Source: Aralia elata
Lineage: Eukaryota; Streptophyta; Magnoliopsida; Apiales; Araliaceae
NCBI GenBank assembly: GCA_034770075.1
Contig: CM068387.1
Coordinates: forward strand, 75,331,971-75,395,970
Length of the DNA: 64,000 nucleotides
Direction: 5' to 3'
The stretch's first letter is position 1. Every line of letters starts with the position of its first letter. Below are positions 48,002-58,200 of the stretch, in pieces. The notes beneath the pieces are model-generated. The model was not told where the DNA came from. It made no database searches and saw nothing but the letters and a program-made list of their open reading frames with translations. The position numbers and the translations under genes are program-made.

Positions 48002-48153
48002 TTGTACGCAGTTATTTCTGCAAACTTTGCACACATTTGACACACTTTGAACAAAACTGTTTGTCATGCACACTTTGCGAGCAATTGTATGTCATGTACA
48101 TTTTGTGCATTACTGTTTGTGCACAATTTATTTGTGCTATATACTCACCCGAT

Positions 48154-48155
<2 letters not shown>
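48002..48155. repeat. Tract of diverged 30-bp repeats, related to 51715-51850
   Basis: Successive variants of an ACTGTTTGTCATGCACACTTTG unit occur about every 30 bp. The same unit appears at 51740-51810 near the left end of the Tat element. Confidence 0.6.
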
Positions 48156-48207
<52 letters not shown>

Positions 48208-48347
48208 ATCAATCAACTCAAGTAATCCAATTTACAAAATTACTGCTCATGATCATGATAAGCAAAGCAAAATCAAACAATAATATGAAATGACTATTTT
48301 ATTGTAAAAATGGATATACATGTGAAAATCATCCCCCGTTGTTGTTG

Positions 48348-48424
<77 letters not shown>
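48156..48424. repeat. (AT)n and (ATT)n microsatellites
   Basis: An uninterrupted AT run at about 48157-48204 and a GTT/ATT trinucleotide run at about 48338-48423. Short frames across the AT run (Ile-Tyr repeats) are not genes. Confidence 0.95.
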
Positions 48425-48429
<5 letters not shown>

Positions 48430-48566
48430 CATTTAATTGGGAGAGCTTTTATTGTTGATGAGATATTACTCCTACCAGTCGAATTCAAATATGTTATGTA
48501 AATTCTTGTCTCACCTGTTGTCTAATCCTAAGCGCTCTCCACATGATTTTTGTTCAGTTACGCATC

Positions 48567-48995
48567 CTACCAGTCATATTTCTTTGTCCATCCCTCTGGA
48601 AACTTTTTAATAGCATTGCTAAAATAGAATCCGTCCGCCCTTGCTTGCCAATAACAAGTTCCATCTTCTATGATATGGTTTCCACAGTCTCCACTCATTT
48701 TTCTGTCATTATAAACTTCAAAGGTTGTCTCCCTTCCATCCCATACAAAGTGACAATAAAAGAGTGTGTTTGAAAAGATAGCCGGAGAGAAACTCCACCT
48801 GAAACCCCGAGTCCCCGGAAAGATGATGTGAGTTCCAAGATCGTCATCCTTAGATTTGCAATGAGCTTCAAAAGGATCCGAGTTTTCCGGGAGGCCATTA
48901 AGGATATTAACCTCAATTTTCAAGGAAGAACTTTTAGTACTCAAAAGAAGGAAGAATGTTATGACTAGTGATGGAATAGAGCTTCTGATCCTCAT
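48567..48995 (-). CDS. S-protein homolog 3 (plant self-incompatibility S1 family), secreted
   Basis: 142 residues from ATG 48995. The signal peptide is about residues 1-24 (SLVITFFLLLSTKSS). The mature part has VNILNGLPENSDPFEAHC, the SKDDDLG loop, FYCHFVW, GTCYW and KKYDW. The four family cysteines are all present. It is clearly a paralogue of homolog 2 (shared NGLP, SKDDDLG, GFYFSN), suggesting a tandem duplication, though the two have diverged well. Single exon, no breaks. Role unknown. Confidence 0.9.
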   Translation of the reverse strand: MRIRSSIPSLVITFFLLLSTKSSSLKIEVNILNGLPENSDPFEAHCKSKDDDLGTHIIFPGTRGFRWSFSPAIFSNTLFYCHFVWDGRETTFEVYNDRKMSGDCGNHIIEDGTCYWQARADGFYFSNAIKKFPEGWTKKYDW

Positions 48996-49079
48996 GGTTT
49001 GTAATCTCTTTGTACAAGTTTGTAGAATAGTAGCTGAGTTGATAATAGGATGCGGTGCTTACAATGAGTTTCATTAGGG

Positions 49080-49087
49080 TTTATATA
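49080..49087 (-). promoter_or_regulatory. TATA box of S-protein homolog 3
   Basis: TATATAAA on the minus strand, about 85 bp upstream of the ATG. Confidence 0.5.
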
Positions 49088-49181
49088 GGACCATGATATG
49101 AAATAATACATAAATATTAGACAATAATTAATTGGTTGATAGAATGAAACAATCAATTATGTTGAAAGAAAGGTAAAAATA

Positions 49182-49595
49182 TATTGAGAATTAAGTCACG
49201 TAAAATAAATAACACAATTAAAAAAAAATAACACAATATTTAATTTGGTTTGTTCATCAATGACTTAATCTACAAAACCAACTTCAATATATTAATCTTC
49301 ATGGCATAACTTTTTAAATGGAATAAAAGCTAAAAAAACTCTCCCTCACACAACAATCCAATACCCAATGACACCATCTCTCAACTCTCTAGGATGTTAC
49401 TACCTGTTAGTTGTGCTACATCTCTTTAAACACAAGACTCTATTTACAGAGTACACACAACTTTCTTTTTCCTAATCTAATTAGGATACTCTCATATAAT
49501 AAATATACCTATAACAAATAAGACTTCTTCTAAAATAAAATTCCTACCAAAAATAAAATTTATTCTCAGAATAGGATTTGAGGAGTTACCTAACA
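49182..49595 (-). repeat. 3' LTR (left) of the small copia derivative
   Basis: 414 bp, ending CTAACA on the right. The first two bases are TA, whereas the partner has TG. The two LTRs differ markedly by substitutions and small indels, so the insertion is old. Confidence 0.8.
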
Positions 49596-49741
49596 ATTCC
49601 TTCCTTAACTTGAATTTTCAAACACTTCAACTTCATCTTTGAACTTCACTCGATGGCTGCACTTCTTAGCCTTTTTCCATGCATTGAATGTCTATCTAAC
49701 ACATAAATGAATTTAATTTCCATTCTTCCTGCCTCGAAGAA

Positions 49742-50145
49742 TTAATTTGTTTTCTTGAACACCTTGCAAGAGTTTCCTTGACCCATATATGTATATGCAC
49801 ATGAGGATAATTCTCCCAATGAAATTATATTCTCACCACAACTAGGGACGTATATAACATACCTTCTCAAGAATCTTTGTAGAATCATCATAAAGTTTGA
49901 AATGAACACTTCCAATACCTTCAATATTCACTCTCTCTTTATTCACTATATCAATGTAACCAAATTCTCCATCATGCTTAAAACTCTCAAAGCAATCTCT
50001 CCTTGCATAGAAGCCGCAGAATCCATGATATCTGTCCATCTTTATTATAATTACTCTTAATCGTTGAAACGTCAATTTCTTCCATTTCACTAAGCAAATT
50101 AGTATTTTCAATTTTTTCTTTTTTCTTCAATTTTTCTTGGGATTT
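49742..50145 (-). pseudogene. Copia protease / GAG-pre-integrase fragment
   Basis: Minus-strand frames at 50111-49842 and 49924-49742 together resemble the copia protease and following region: a worn WILDSG-type site (now WILRLL or HGFCGF depending on frame, near 50030-50050), CFESFKHDGEFGYIDIVN, GIGSVHFKLYDD, then PSCGENIISLGELSS in the next frame. A frameshift lies near 49860. Nothing downstream of it is kept. Confidence 0.65.
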
Positions 50146-50769
50146 CCAGTCCATATATGCTCATCTAAAATAACATCTTGACCCAAAAGGTTAACCTATT
50201 AATTAGGTCTATGATTTATTAAAGCATATATGTACTCAATATTTCTTCTTATGTTTCAATGTGGGACTTTATTATTATATGGTACTACAACAATCTTCTC
50301 CTTAACGCGTGATCTCTCCGTCCACATCGACACCAATTAAGTTCTCCCTTGAACTTTAACCATACTTTTTTTAGTATTAACCCATCACTTCTTCTAGTTG
50401 ATAAGCAACCCTCTTCATTATCTCTTGTTTGATCCACCAAGAGCATCTGTCATGCCCATCAAGTCTTCTTATCTGACGAGCTTATCTCTCAATATCTTTT
50501 ATTTGATCCACCAAGAGTCTCCTCGATAATAGTCCACCACTTGCTCAAAGAGTGTGTAATCCACCAAGCGTCCATAACTCATTGAGCCTAGCCTGTCACG
50601 TCTCTTAGCTGACGAGCCTACACTCTTTAATATCTCTTGTCAAGAGCCAATCAAGAGCCTCTGCGAGAAGAATCTATCACTTGTTTAATGAATTATTTTT
50701 GTCTATCATGCGCAGTCCATCCATACCATATCCATGACCCAAGCCTATAGTCGTGGTTCTAATACCACT
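50146..50769 (-). other. Leader of the small copia derivative
   Basis: Non-coding, with a primer site at its right edge (about 50755-50769). It contains several copies of a TTTGATCCACCAAGAG motif (about 50429, 50500 and a shorter version near 50564). Confidence 0.5.
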
Positions 50770-51166
50770 TGTTGAGAATTAAGTCACGTAAAATAAACAA
50801 CAAAATTAAGAAAGAAAAATAATACAATATTTAATGTGATTTGGTCCTCAATGACCTAATCTACAAAACCAATTTTAATATATCTCCACGGTACAATTTT
50901 TTGTACAGAATAAAAGATGAAAAAATTCACCCTTACACAACCTAACACTCAATTACACTTTCTTTTAACTCTCTAAAATGCTACTAAATCTTGGTTGTGC
51001 TACCCTTCTCTAAATATAAAACTCTATTTATAGAGTAACTACAACTTCCCTTTTTCTAATTTAATTAAGACTCTCATATAATAAATATACCTACTACAAA
51101 TGTGACTACTTCTAAAATAATATTTAAAATTTCTTCTCAGGATAAGATTTGAGGAGTTACCTAACA
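50770..51166 (-). repeat. 5' LTR (right) of the small copia derivative
   Basis: 397 bp, TGTTGAG...CTAACA. TATA-type box CTATAAATAGAG on the minus strand at about 51011-51022. Confidence 0.8.
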
Positions 51167-51171
51167 AAATA

Positions 51172-51845
51172 AATCATGATTAAAGATATTCACTAAGTAG
51201 ACCACCTTTCTAAGATCGAATTCAGATAATTTATTTAATGTTACTTAAAATACAAAGTAATTTATTTTTTGTTTAATAATTCAACCATACAGACGGAAAG
51301 AACAAAAATATGATCGAAATTTTTGTATGATTCGGGGAGAAGTACCATTACTATAATGATGTGAAATAAGAATATTTTTGATGGATCAAATTTTATTATT
51401 TTTTATTACTATAAAGCTGTTGATTTGTACCACTAAATTATATGAAAATTTACATGTTTTAATTATTTTGCATGGTTTTATTTTTTATCTTTTGCACCCA
51501 TGAAAAATGACAGAAGTTGATAAAGCTCTAAATTTACCATCACAATTTTATTATTTCATTATATCGCACTAAATTAAACTATATTTAAGGTTACTTATGA
51601 AATTAAAATATATTCAAAAAAGGGGATTCTCTTACGTACATTTATTAAAAGATACTTTGGGGCTTTTTAAAGAATCATATCATTTGTTTTTATTATCATT
51701 TTACATAAGTTTATCATTTGTGAACAAATATTTGCCACGCTTTCAGCACAACTGTTTGTCATGCACACTTCGTTTAACAACTGATTGTCACGCTTTTTGC
51801 ACAATTCTCTGCACAAATAACATCATTTATACTTTCATCTATATG
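51172..51845. other. AT-rich intergenic sequence
   Basis: No gene. The last 130 bp (51715-51845) carry the 30-bp repeat variants also found at 48002-48155, then the CTATA target site of the Tat element. Confidence 0.5.
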
Positions 51846-51850
51846 CTATA

Positions 51851-52310
51851 TGTTAACGCCAAGATTCGTCTGCGCACCTCAATCACTAAAAATGCGCTAA
51901 TCTTGCACAATAACGAGACCACACTCAGAGTTCCGGGCGGTTTTACCGCCGGGAGATAGCTCAGGCGTGAGAATTAGTACAGGCTGTACCAAAGTTTTGA
52001 TAACAATGGAGGTTTGCAGTTTAATGTTTAGTTTTGCATTACCTTTGAATTTGAGAGGGAAGCCTTGCATATATACCTCCTTATGCCATCATCACGCCTG
52101 GACCCACTTGACAGAATAAAGCATATGTCCCCATCAACCAAATCATAATGAATGCTCCAGTCAAAATATAAGTCAATCCGGTCAGAAAGTAATTTCCTTA
52201 ACTGGATCACTTATACCAACTAAAATACTAAAATAAGTTCGGATCCTCCATACCGGGTCGCATCCACCATGCCGGGTCGGGTATCCCGATCCCGAACCCA
52301 GGACCCAACA
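51851..52310 (-). repeat. 3' LTR (left) of the Tat element
   Basis: 460 bp, TGTTAACGCC...ACCCAACA on the plus strand. TATA-like GTATATATGC on the minus strand near 52068. A 60-codon frame inside, present in both LTRs, is not considered a gene. Confidence 0.95.
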
Positions 52311-52326
52311 TTGCCCCCTACTCTTT
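52311..52326 (-). other. Polypurine tract of the Tat element
   Basis: AAAGAGTAGGGGGCAA on the minus strand, directly before the 3' LTR. Confidence 0.8.
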
Positions 52327-52690
52327 AATTATAAAAAGGAATTATAATAAAAGAGTATAAAGAATGAATCTTGATTTCCAATTAATGAACCAAACGCCCC
52401 CTTAATATATAACCGCCTTAAATCATCACAGCCATTAATACCCCCAGTCGCCACGTGCCAATAACGGTCCCACCAATAACGGTCCCACCACATTTATTGA
52501 AATAGTGCCGTTAATGGGAAAATGGACCGGATCTCAAGGGTCGTCCCCAATAAAGGCAAACCCCTTCCAAAATCAACCGCCACTTTTATCCCTAAATTTC
52601 AAATTTCCCAATCTCTTCTCTGCAACCTCCATCGCTGCCTCCACCTCCTTGCAACTAATTGATCCCTGCATCTCAACTTTTTACTCATCA
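52327..52690 (+). promoter_or_regulatory. Putative promoter and leader of the antisense gene
   Basis: Upstream of the rightward gene lie a TATATAA box (52406-52412), a CACGTG G-box (52452-52457) and a 15-bp direct repeat, CCAATAACGGTCCCA (about 52458-52487). An open frame extends upstream of the chosen ATG to a GTG at 52505, so a longer N-terminus is possible. Promoter function is inference from motifs. Confidence 0.35.
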
Positions 52691-55056
52691 ATGGCAACCA
52701 ACGACGCCTCAAGCTCTTCTAACCCATCGAAAACTAGTGCCTCAGCCTCTACTGCTAACGAAATCCCTCCTCCTATCCTAGCAATAACAACAGAAGCCAC
52801 CACAGTCACTACCAGTGCCATCCCCACCATCACCACCACCGCCGCTGGAACCAGCTCCACCTCCTTGGGCCTCAACACCTCATCTGTAGATCCCATCACC
52901 AGCTCAGACTTCCCTAGCAATCCCTTCTCGACTCCTTCACCTCGAACCGAAGCCGAACTCCAGAACATAAAGATGCTAGAGGAATATTCTTCAGATAAGT
53001 CATTTACCCATATTAACACCAGATCCTCTGTCCAAACCAAAGATCTCGCAGCCATCCGAGAACTGTACCAGATCCCCATATCATACCAGGTACGCACAGC
53101 CGACCTCAACGAGAGGATGTACCAGCGCCCCAATGGCTGGACCGCCGTATCCGTTCAAGCCCTAAAATATGGGCTCAGATTTCCCCTCAACCCCTTCATG
53201 CTCACATTTCTTAGCGTTGTCGGGGTAGGGCTCGCCCAGTTAGTCCCAAATTCCTTCATCCATCTGGTATGCTTCATCGCCTTCTGCCATGATTGCCAGG
53301 TCGAGCCGACCCTGGACTTCTTCTTCGCCCTGTTCACCGTGATCCGATCTCGCGAGTCAGGGTTTCGGCAGATCAGCAAGCTGCCTGTCAAAGGGGCTCA
53401 GAAACGATCTTTTATGAAGACCCCAACTAGCAATAAAGGATGGCATTCCCAGTGGTTCTACATCAAGGGGCCCGATACCAGCTTGATATCGGATTGGATC
53501 GGCTTCGCCAAAAACACTAATAATGTCGAGGCGTTTCCAGCCGATCGCATGGATGAGTTCAAACAATTCATCAACAGGATGCCCGACGAGGAGTGGGACT
53601 TCGAGCTTCTTGGCAATCATACCTGGTTGTACGACCACGGGTGTAAGAACCAGATCCTAAACCTTAATTCTTATCTTCCCCGCGAATAATTTCTTTTAAC
53701 TAGAGTTGACGTTTAACATTCTTCACGTTTCAGTGACTCTCATCAAGCCAACCGCCCCAACTGAAGTCGGCCGAATTGTACCCCGACTTACCGAACCAAG
53801 TCTCGTCGATCCCGAAGAGACTCTGGATGAAGAGCCATTCAATCAAGTGCCAATAGCCGCTCGCCCGATCACAACCATCCCAATGGCTCAAGTCCTCAAG
53901 AAGAACACTTTGGAGATGAGCAGGTCGGAAAAGATGGCCTTGATGAAGAAAAAACAACTCAAGAAGAAGGCGCCACCCAAGCCAGTAAAGACTCCCGTGA
54001 CGATTCCCGACCCGATTACCTTGGGAATTATCGACGAGGAAGAGACTGATGACGAAGTTCTGGAGCCTTTGGCGAAGAGACCTCGTAAGGAGCCTTCGAC
54101 CAGCTCAGTACCTCCGACCGCGCCCACACATCAGGTCAAAATCCATCCAGGCGGAGCCAGTTCATCCGATCCCCGGACTTCGGCTCCTTCTTCCAGCAAC
54201 CAATCCAAACCACGAACCCTCTGGCCCCAAAATCCCTCGGATCCTTTTCCCTATGATCTTCTGGAACGCTTCGTTATGCCAGCTGATAACGAGCGGTTCA
54301 GGAATCATAACCTAGATCAATTCCTAGAAGATTTCATCAGACTTCAATTCCAGGTAATTCTGTTTTCATCATTATTGTGGAAAGATACTTTACTTGTTCC
54401 ACCCAACTAACACACAATTTTTACAGTCTAGCTCCGTGTTCGCCAGATCTCTCCCATCCCTGCTCAAATTAACAGAAAGGAACAGGGAAGTCGAGGCAGC
54501 GAATGAAGCCTTAAAGGATAATGTTCAGACTCTGAAGTCTGATCTAGAGAAGGAAAGGGAACTTCACGCTGGCACAAAGGACAAACTCACCGAAGCCAGT
54601 CGGGAGAGTTATCAACTTCGGAATCGGGTCGAGATCCTTCAGGCGGAGATCGTAGAGCATGAGAAGCAAATCGACCGATTCATGGAAGAGCGAGTCTTGC
54701 TGAAGGAGAACGACGCCGACCAGAAGGAGGCTATCGCAGCCCTCGAAGAACAAATGGAGCAGACACACTCCAAAATGACCGACCTGATTCACGCCCTTAA
54801 TACAGTGGAAGAAGAACACGCCCAACTGAAGAGCCAGGGACCTTCCTTGACCGAAGAAACCAAGCTCCAAATAATAGAGGAGTATAAGGCATCTCCTGAA
54901 CTGGCCGATAAAGTCATCATGAAATTCTCTGAAGGGTACCAAAGCCACAAAGAGAAGATCAAGGAGAAGATGACGGCTGCGGGGCTAGATACCTCTATCC
55001 TTGACTCTTCGGACGATGAAGAGGAATCAGAAGAACAACCTCCTCCGACCCAATAA
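52691..55056 (+). CDS. Antisense three-exon gene in the Tat element; 'putative gypsy type transposon' domain protein
   Basis: Exons 52691-53642, 53734-54353 and 54427-55056 would encode about 733 residues. Intron 1 is T|GTAAGA...TTTCAG|TG (phase 1) and intron 2 CAG|GTAATT...TTACAG|TC (phase 0). Both joins keep the frame, and exons 1 and 2 otherwise end in stops. The start ATG 52691 (MATNDASSSSN) precedes a Ser/Thr-rich region. Residues about 120-317 match the plant 'putative gypsy type transposon' family (Transposase_28-like; ALKYGLRFPLNPFMLTFLSV, LVPNSFIHL). Exon 2 has basic clusters (KKKQLKKKAPPKPVK, KRPRKEPS) that could be nuclear signals. Exon 3 is a long coiled coil with an acidic tail (SSDDEEESEE). 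It runs opposite to gag-pol and ends 170 bp from the pol stop. Antisense ORFs are known in some Tat elements; the molecular role is unknown. Confidence 0.75.
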
Positions 55057-55225
55057 GATTATTTTCTATTTTACTCTTTTCTTTTTTGAATGTAAATGGT
55101 GCAACTTTGTAATATCAATGAACATCAATGAAACTATTCAACATTTCTCGACTACGCAATCCGATAACATTTTATTTCAATAGACACAAATATTTACATA
55201 ATTGGTAAAAAGAAATGACCATGAC

Positions 55226-58200
55226 TTACTGGTAATATCTCCTAAGTCTCCCAGCATGCCATGTATTCTTAATATCCGAACCATACATAGCCCTAAGCCG
55301 GTAAGTTCCTGGCTTGGGCACTTCAATAACTTCATACGGCCCTTCCCAGTTCGGCATAAGCTTGCCTGAATTTTGGGGAGTTGAGGTTGCAGCTTCTCGA
55401 AGTACTAGATCACCGACTTCAAATCTTCTAACTTTCACGCCTTTGTTATAGTGCTTGGCTGTCCTCCTCTGATAAGCCGCTAGCTTTATTAGAGCTGTCT
55501 CCCTAACCTCATCTAACAAATCCAAGTTAAGGCGAAGCCCTTCGTCATTATACAACTCCTTGTATTGACTGACTCGAAGTGAAGGGGACCCGATCTCAAC
55601 AGGAACAAGGGCATCGGTCCCATAAGCGAGGCGATAAGGCGAATCTCCTGTTGTCGTTCGGGTTGTTGTCCGATATGCCCACAATATACTAAACAACTCT
55701 TCGGGCCATCTCCCTTTAGCTTCATCCAATCTCCTTTTTATTCCATTGAGAAGAGTTCTATTAGTGACTTCTACTTGACCGTTTGACTGAGGATGGGCCA
55801 CCGAAGTCTTCCTGTGTTGAATTCCCAGATCCGTGAGAAATTCTTCAAACTTCGCTCCTACAAACTGCCTCCCATTGTCCGATACTATCACCATTGGAAT
55901 ACCGAAGCGATATACAACAAATTCTTTGAGAAATTTAAGACACTCCGGCTCTGTGATCGTTTTGAGAGGTTTTGCCTCTACCCACTTCGTCATATAGTCG
56001 ATGGCCACAATAACAAAACTGACCTGCCCCTTAGCCTTTGGCAATGGTCCTAGAATATCAATCCCCCACACAGCAAACGGAATAGGTGATAAAACTGAGT
56101 ACAACTCTTCGGGAGGTTGGTGAGGGATTGTTCCATTCAGCTGGCACTTAGGACACTTCTTAACATATTCTTTAGATTCTTGGAAGATGGTTGGCCAATA
56201 GTAACCCTGCCTCAGAATCTTGTATGCTAATGCCTTGGCGCTCATGTGGTCTCCACATATACCCTCGTGAACTTCCCGAAGTGCATAATCCGCTTCGGAA
56301 GGGGTCAAACACTTCTGCAACGGTGAAGAAAACGCCCTTCGGTATAAGTCTCCATCGATTAAGATGAAGAACGAACTTCGATGTTTAACTTTCTTGGCTT
56401 CTAACCGATCCGAAGGAAGGACGCCATCTGCCAGATAGGAAATATATGGCGTGAGCCAACAGTCCATCCTTTCTATTGGGAACACTTCTGACCTTCGAAT
56501 ACTTGAGTCGCCCAGAACTTCCAGGTACACCGACCCACTAAAAGAAGTAGTTTCTGTTGTTGCCAATTTTGCCAAGGCATCGGCTATGGTGTTGTTTTCC
56601 CGTCCAACTCCTTGCACGCTATACGATTCAAAATAATGCAGTCGGTTTTTAACTGCAGCCAAGTACTTTGTCATCCTATCCCCTCGGGCTTCATACTCTC
56701 CCACTATCTGCTTAACCACTAACTGGGAATCGCTGAAGATGATTAAGTGCTTCACTTCCAAACTTCTTGCCAACCGCAATCCGGCCAAAATGGCTTCATA
56801 CTCTGCCTCATTATTGGTCGCCTTAAATTCAAAGCGAATGGCCTGTTGGACCTTAAATCCCTTCGGGCTAATCAAGATGACCCCTGCTCCACTGACATCC
56901 GAAGTCGAAGAGCCATCCACATACAATGTCCACGATGTACGACCTGTCTGAGTGTCCGATACCGAACTCACAACCAGTGCATTATCATCTGCATCGGGTT
57001 CGGTAAACGAGCATTCCACAATGAAGTCGGCCAATGCCTGACCTTTAATGGCAGTTCGAGGATGGTATTCTATGATGAACTGAGTCAACTCCATTGCCCA
57101 AGCAGAGAGGCGTCCCGACAAATCTGGCTTGTTCATGACCTTCTTCAAAGGTTGATCAGTATACACTACCATCAATCTTCCTTGGAAATAATGCCTCAGC
57201 TTCCTACTAGCTATCACGAGTGCATAAGCAAATTTTTCCAAGTTGGGGTATCTGGTTTCGGCATCCCGAAGCACATGGCTGACGTAGTAGACGGGGCATT
57301 GTCTGCCCCCTACTTCCCGAACTAATACAGCTCCTACTGCCAATGAGCTCGCCGCCAGATACAGGTACAAGGGTTCCGAAGGAAGGGGCTTTACCAAAAG
57401 CGGAGCTGAGGAGAGATACCTTTTTATTCCTTGGAACGCATCTTCACACTCTGAAGTCCACTGGAAGGTCTTTTCATTCTTTGGTCCTTTCAAAGTGTTA
57501 AAGAAGGGTAGACACCGTTCTGCCGATTTTGACATGAATCTCCGAAGCGCAGCAATTCTACCGGTCAATCGTTGAACGTCCTTAAAAGATTGGGGAGACT
57601 TCATGTCTAAAATGGCTTTAATCTTTTCCGGGTTAGCTTCAATCCCCCTCTTACTGAGCAAATACCCCAGAAATTTATCCGAACCAAGGCCAAAAGTACA
57701 CTTAGTCGGGTTCAGCCGAAGCTTGTACTTTCTTACTGTCTCAAAGCAGCTTTCCAAGTCATCCAGGTGGTTCCGAACTCCCATGCTTTTGACAATCATG
57801 TCATCCACATATACCTCCATGCTTCGACCTAATAACTTGGCGAACACATAGTTCATCATTCTCTGATATGTAGCTCCCGCATTCAGCAATCCGAACGTCA
57901 TTTTCTTGTAAGCGTATATTGCTCGATGCGTAATGAACGCCGTCTTCGGCATGTCCTTCTTATCCATGGAGATCTGATGATATCCAGAGAAGGCATCCAT
58001 GAAGCTAAGCATGTCAAACCCTGAAGTTGCATCAATCAACTGGTCGATATGCGGAAGAGGATAAAAATCCTTCGGGCAGGCCTTATTCAGATCGGTGTAG
58101 TCTATACAAACCCGCCATTTACCATTCTGCTTCCGCACCAATACCACATTTGCTAACCACTTCGGATAATCAATTTCGTAAATGAAATCCGCCTTTATCA

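Larger units (their letters stand above)
49182..51166 (-). mobile_element. Small non-autonomous copia derivative (2.0 kb)
   Basis: LTRs at 49182-49595 and 50770-51166, a perfect target duplication AAATA (49177-49181 and 51167-51171), a polypurine tract AAGTTAAGGAAGGAAT next to the left LTR and an initiator-Met-type primer site (AGTGGTATTAGAACC) next to the right LTR. The 1.17-kb interior keeps only a protease/GAG-pre-integrase fragment; RT, integrase and RNase H are gone. It is a deletion derivative that would need enzymes from a full-length copia. Confidence 0.85.

Noticed and set aside
48012..48293. Several frames with Ile-Tyr repeats
   Set aside because: They are translations of the (AT)n microsatellite.
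48156..48424. Regular short repeats that could suggest a CRISPR array
   Set aside because: They are simple di- and trinucleotide repeats with no spacers, in a plant nuclear context.
52028..52210. 60-codon minus-strand frame, repeated at 61379-61561
   Set aside because: It is in both LTRs of the Tat element and is simply LTR sequence; no family resemblance or start context supports a gene.
52681..53133. Leftward 150-codon frame opposite exon 1 of the antisense gene
   Set aside because: Low-complexity Val/Ser composition, no domain, and fully overlapped by the better-supported exon.
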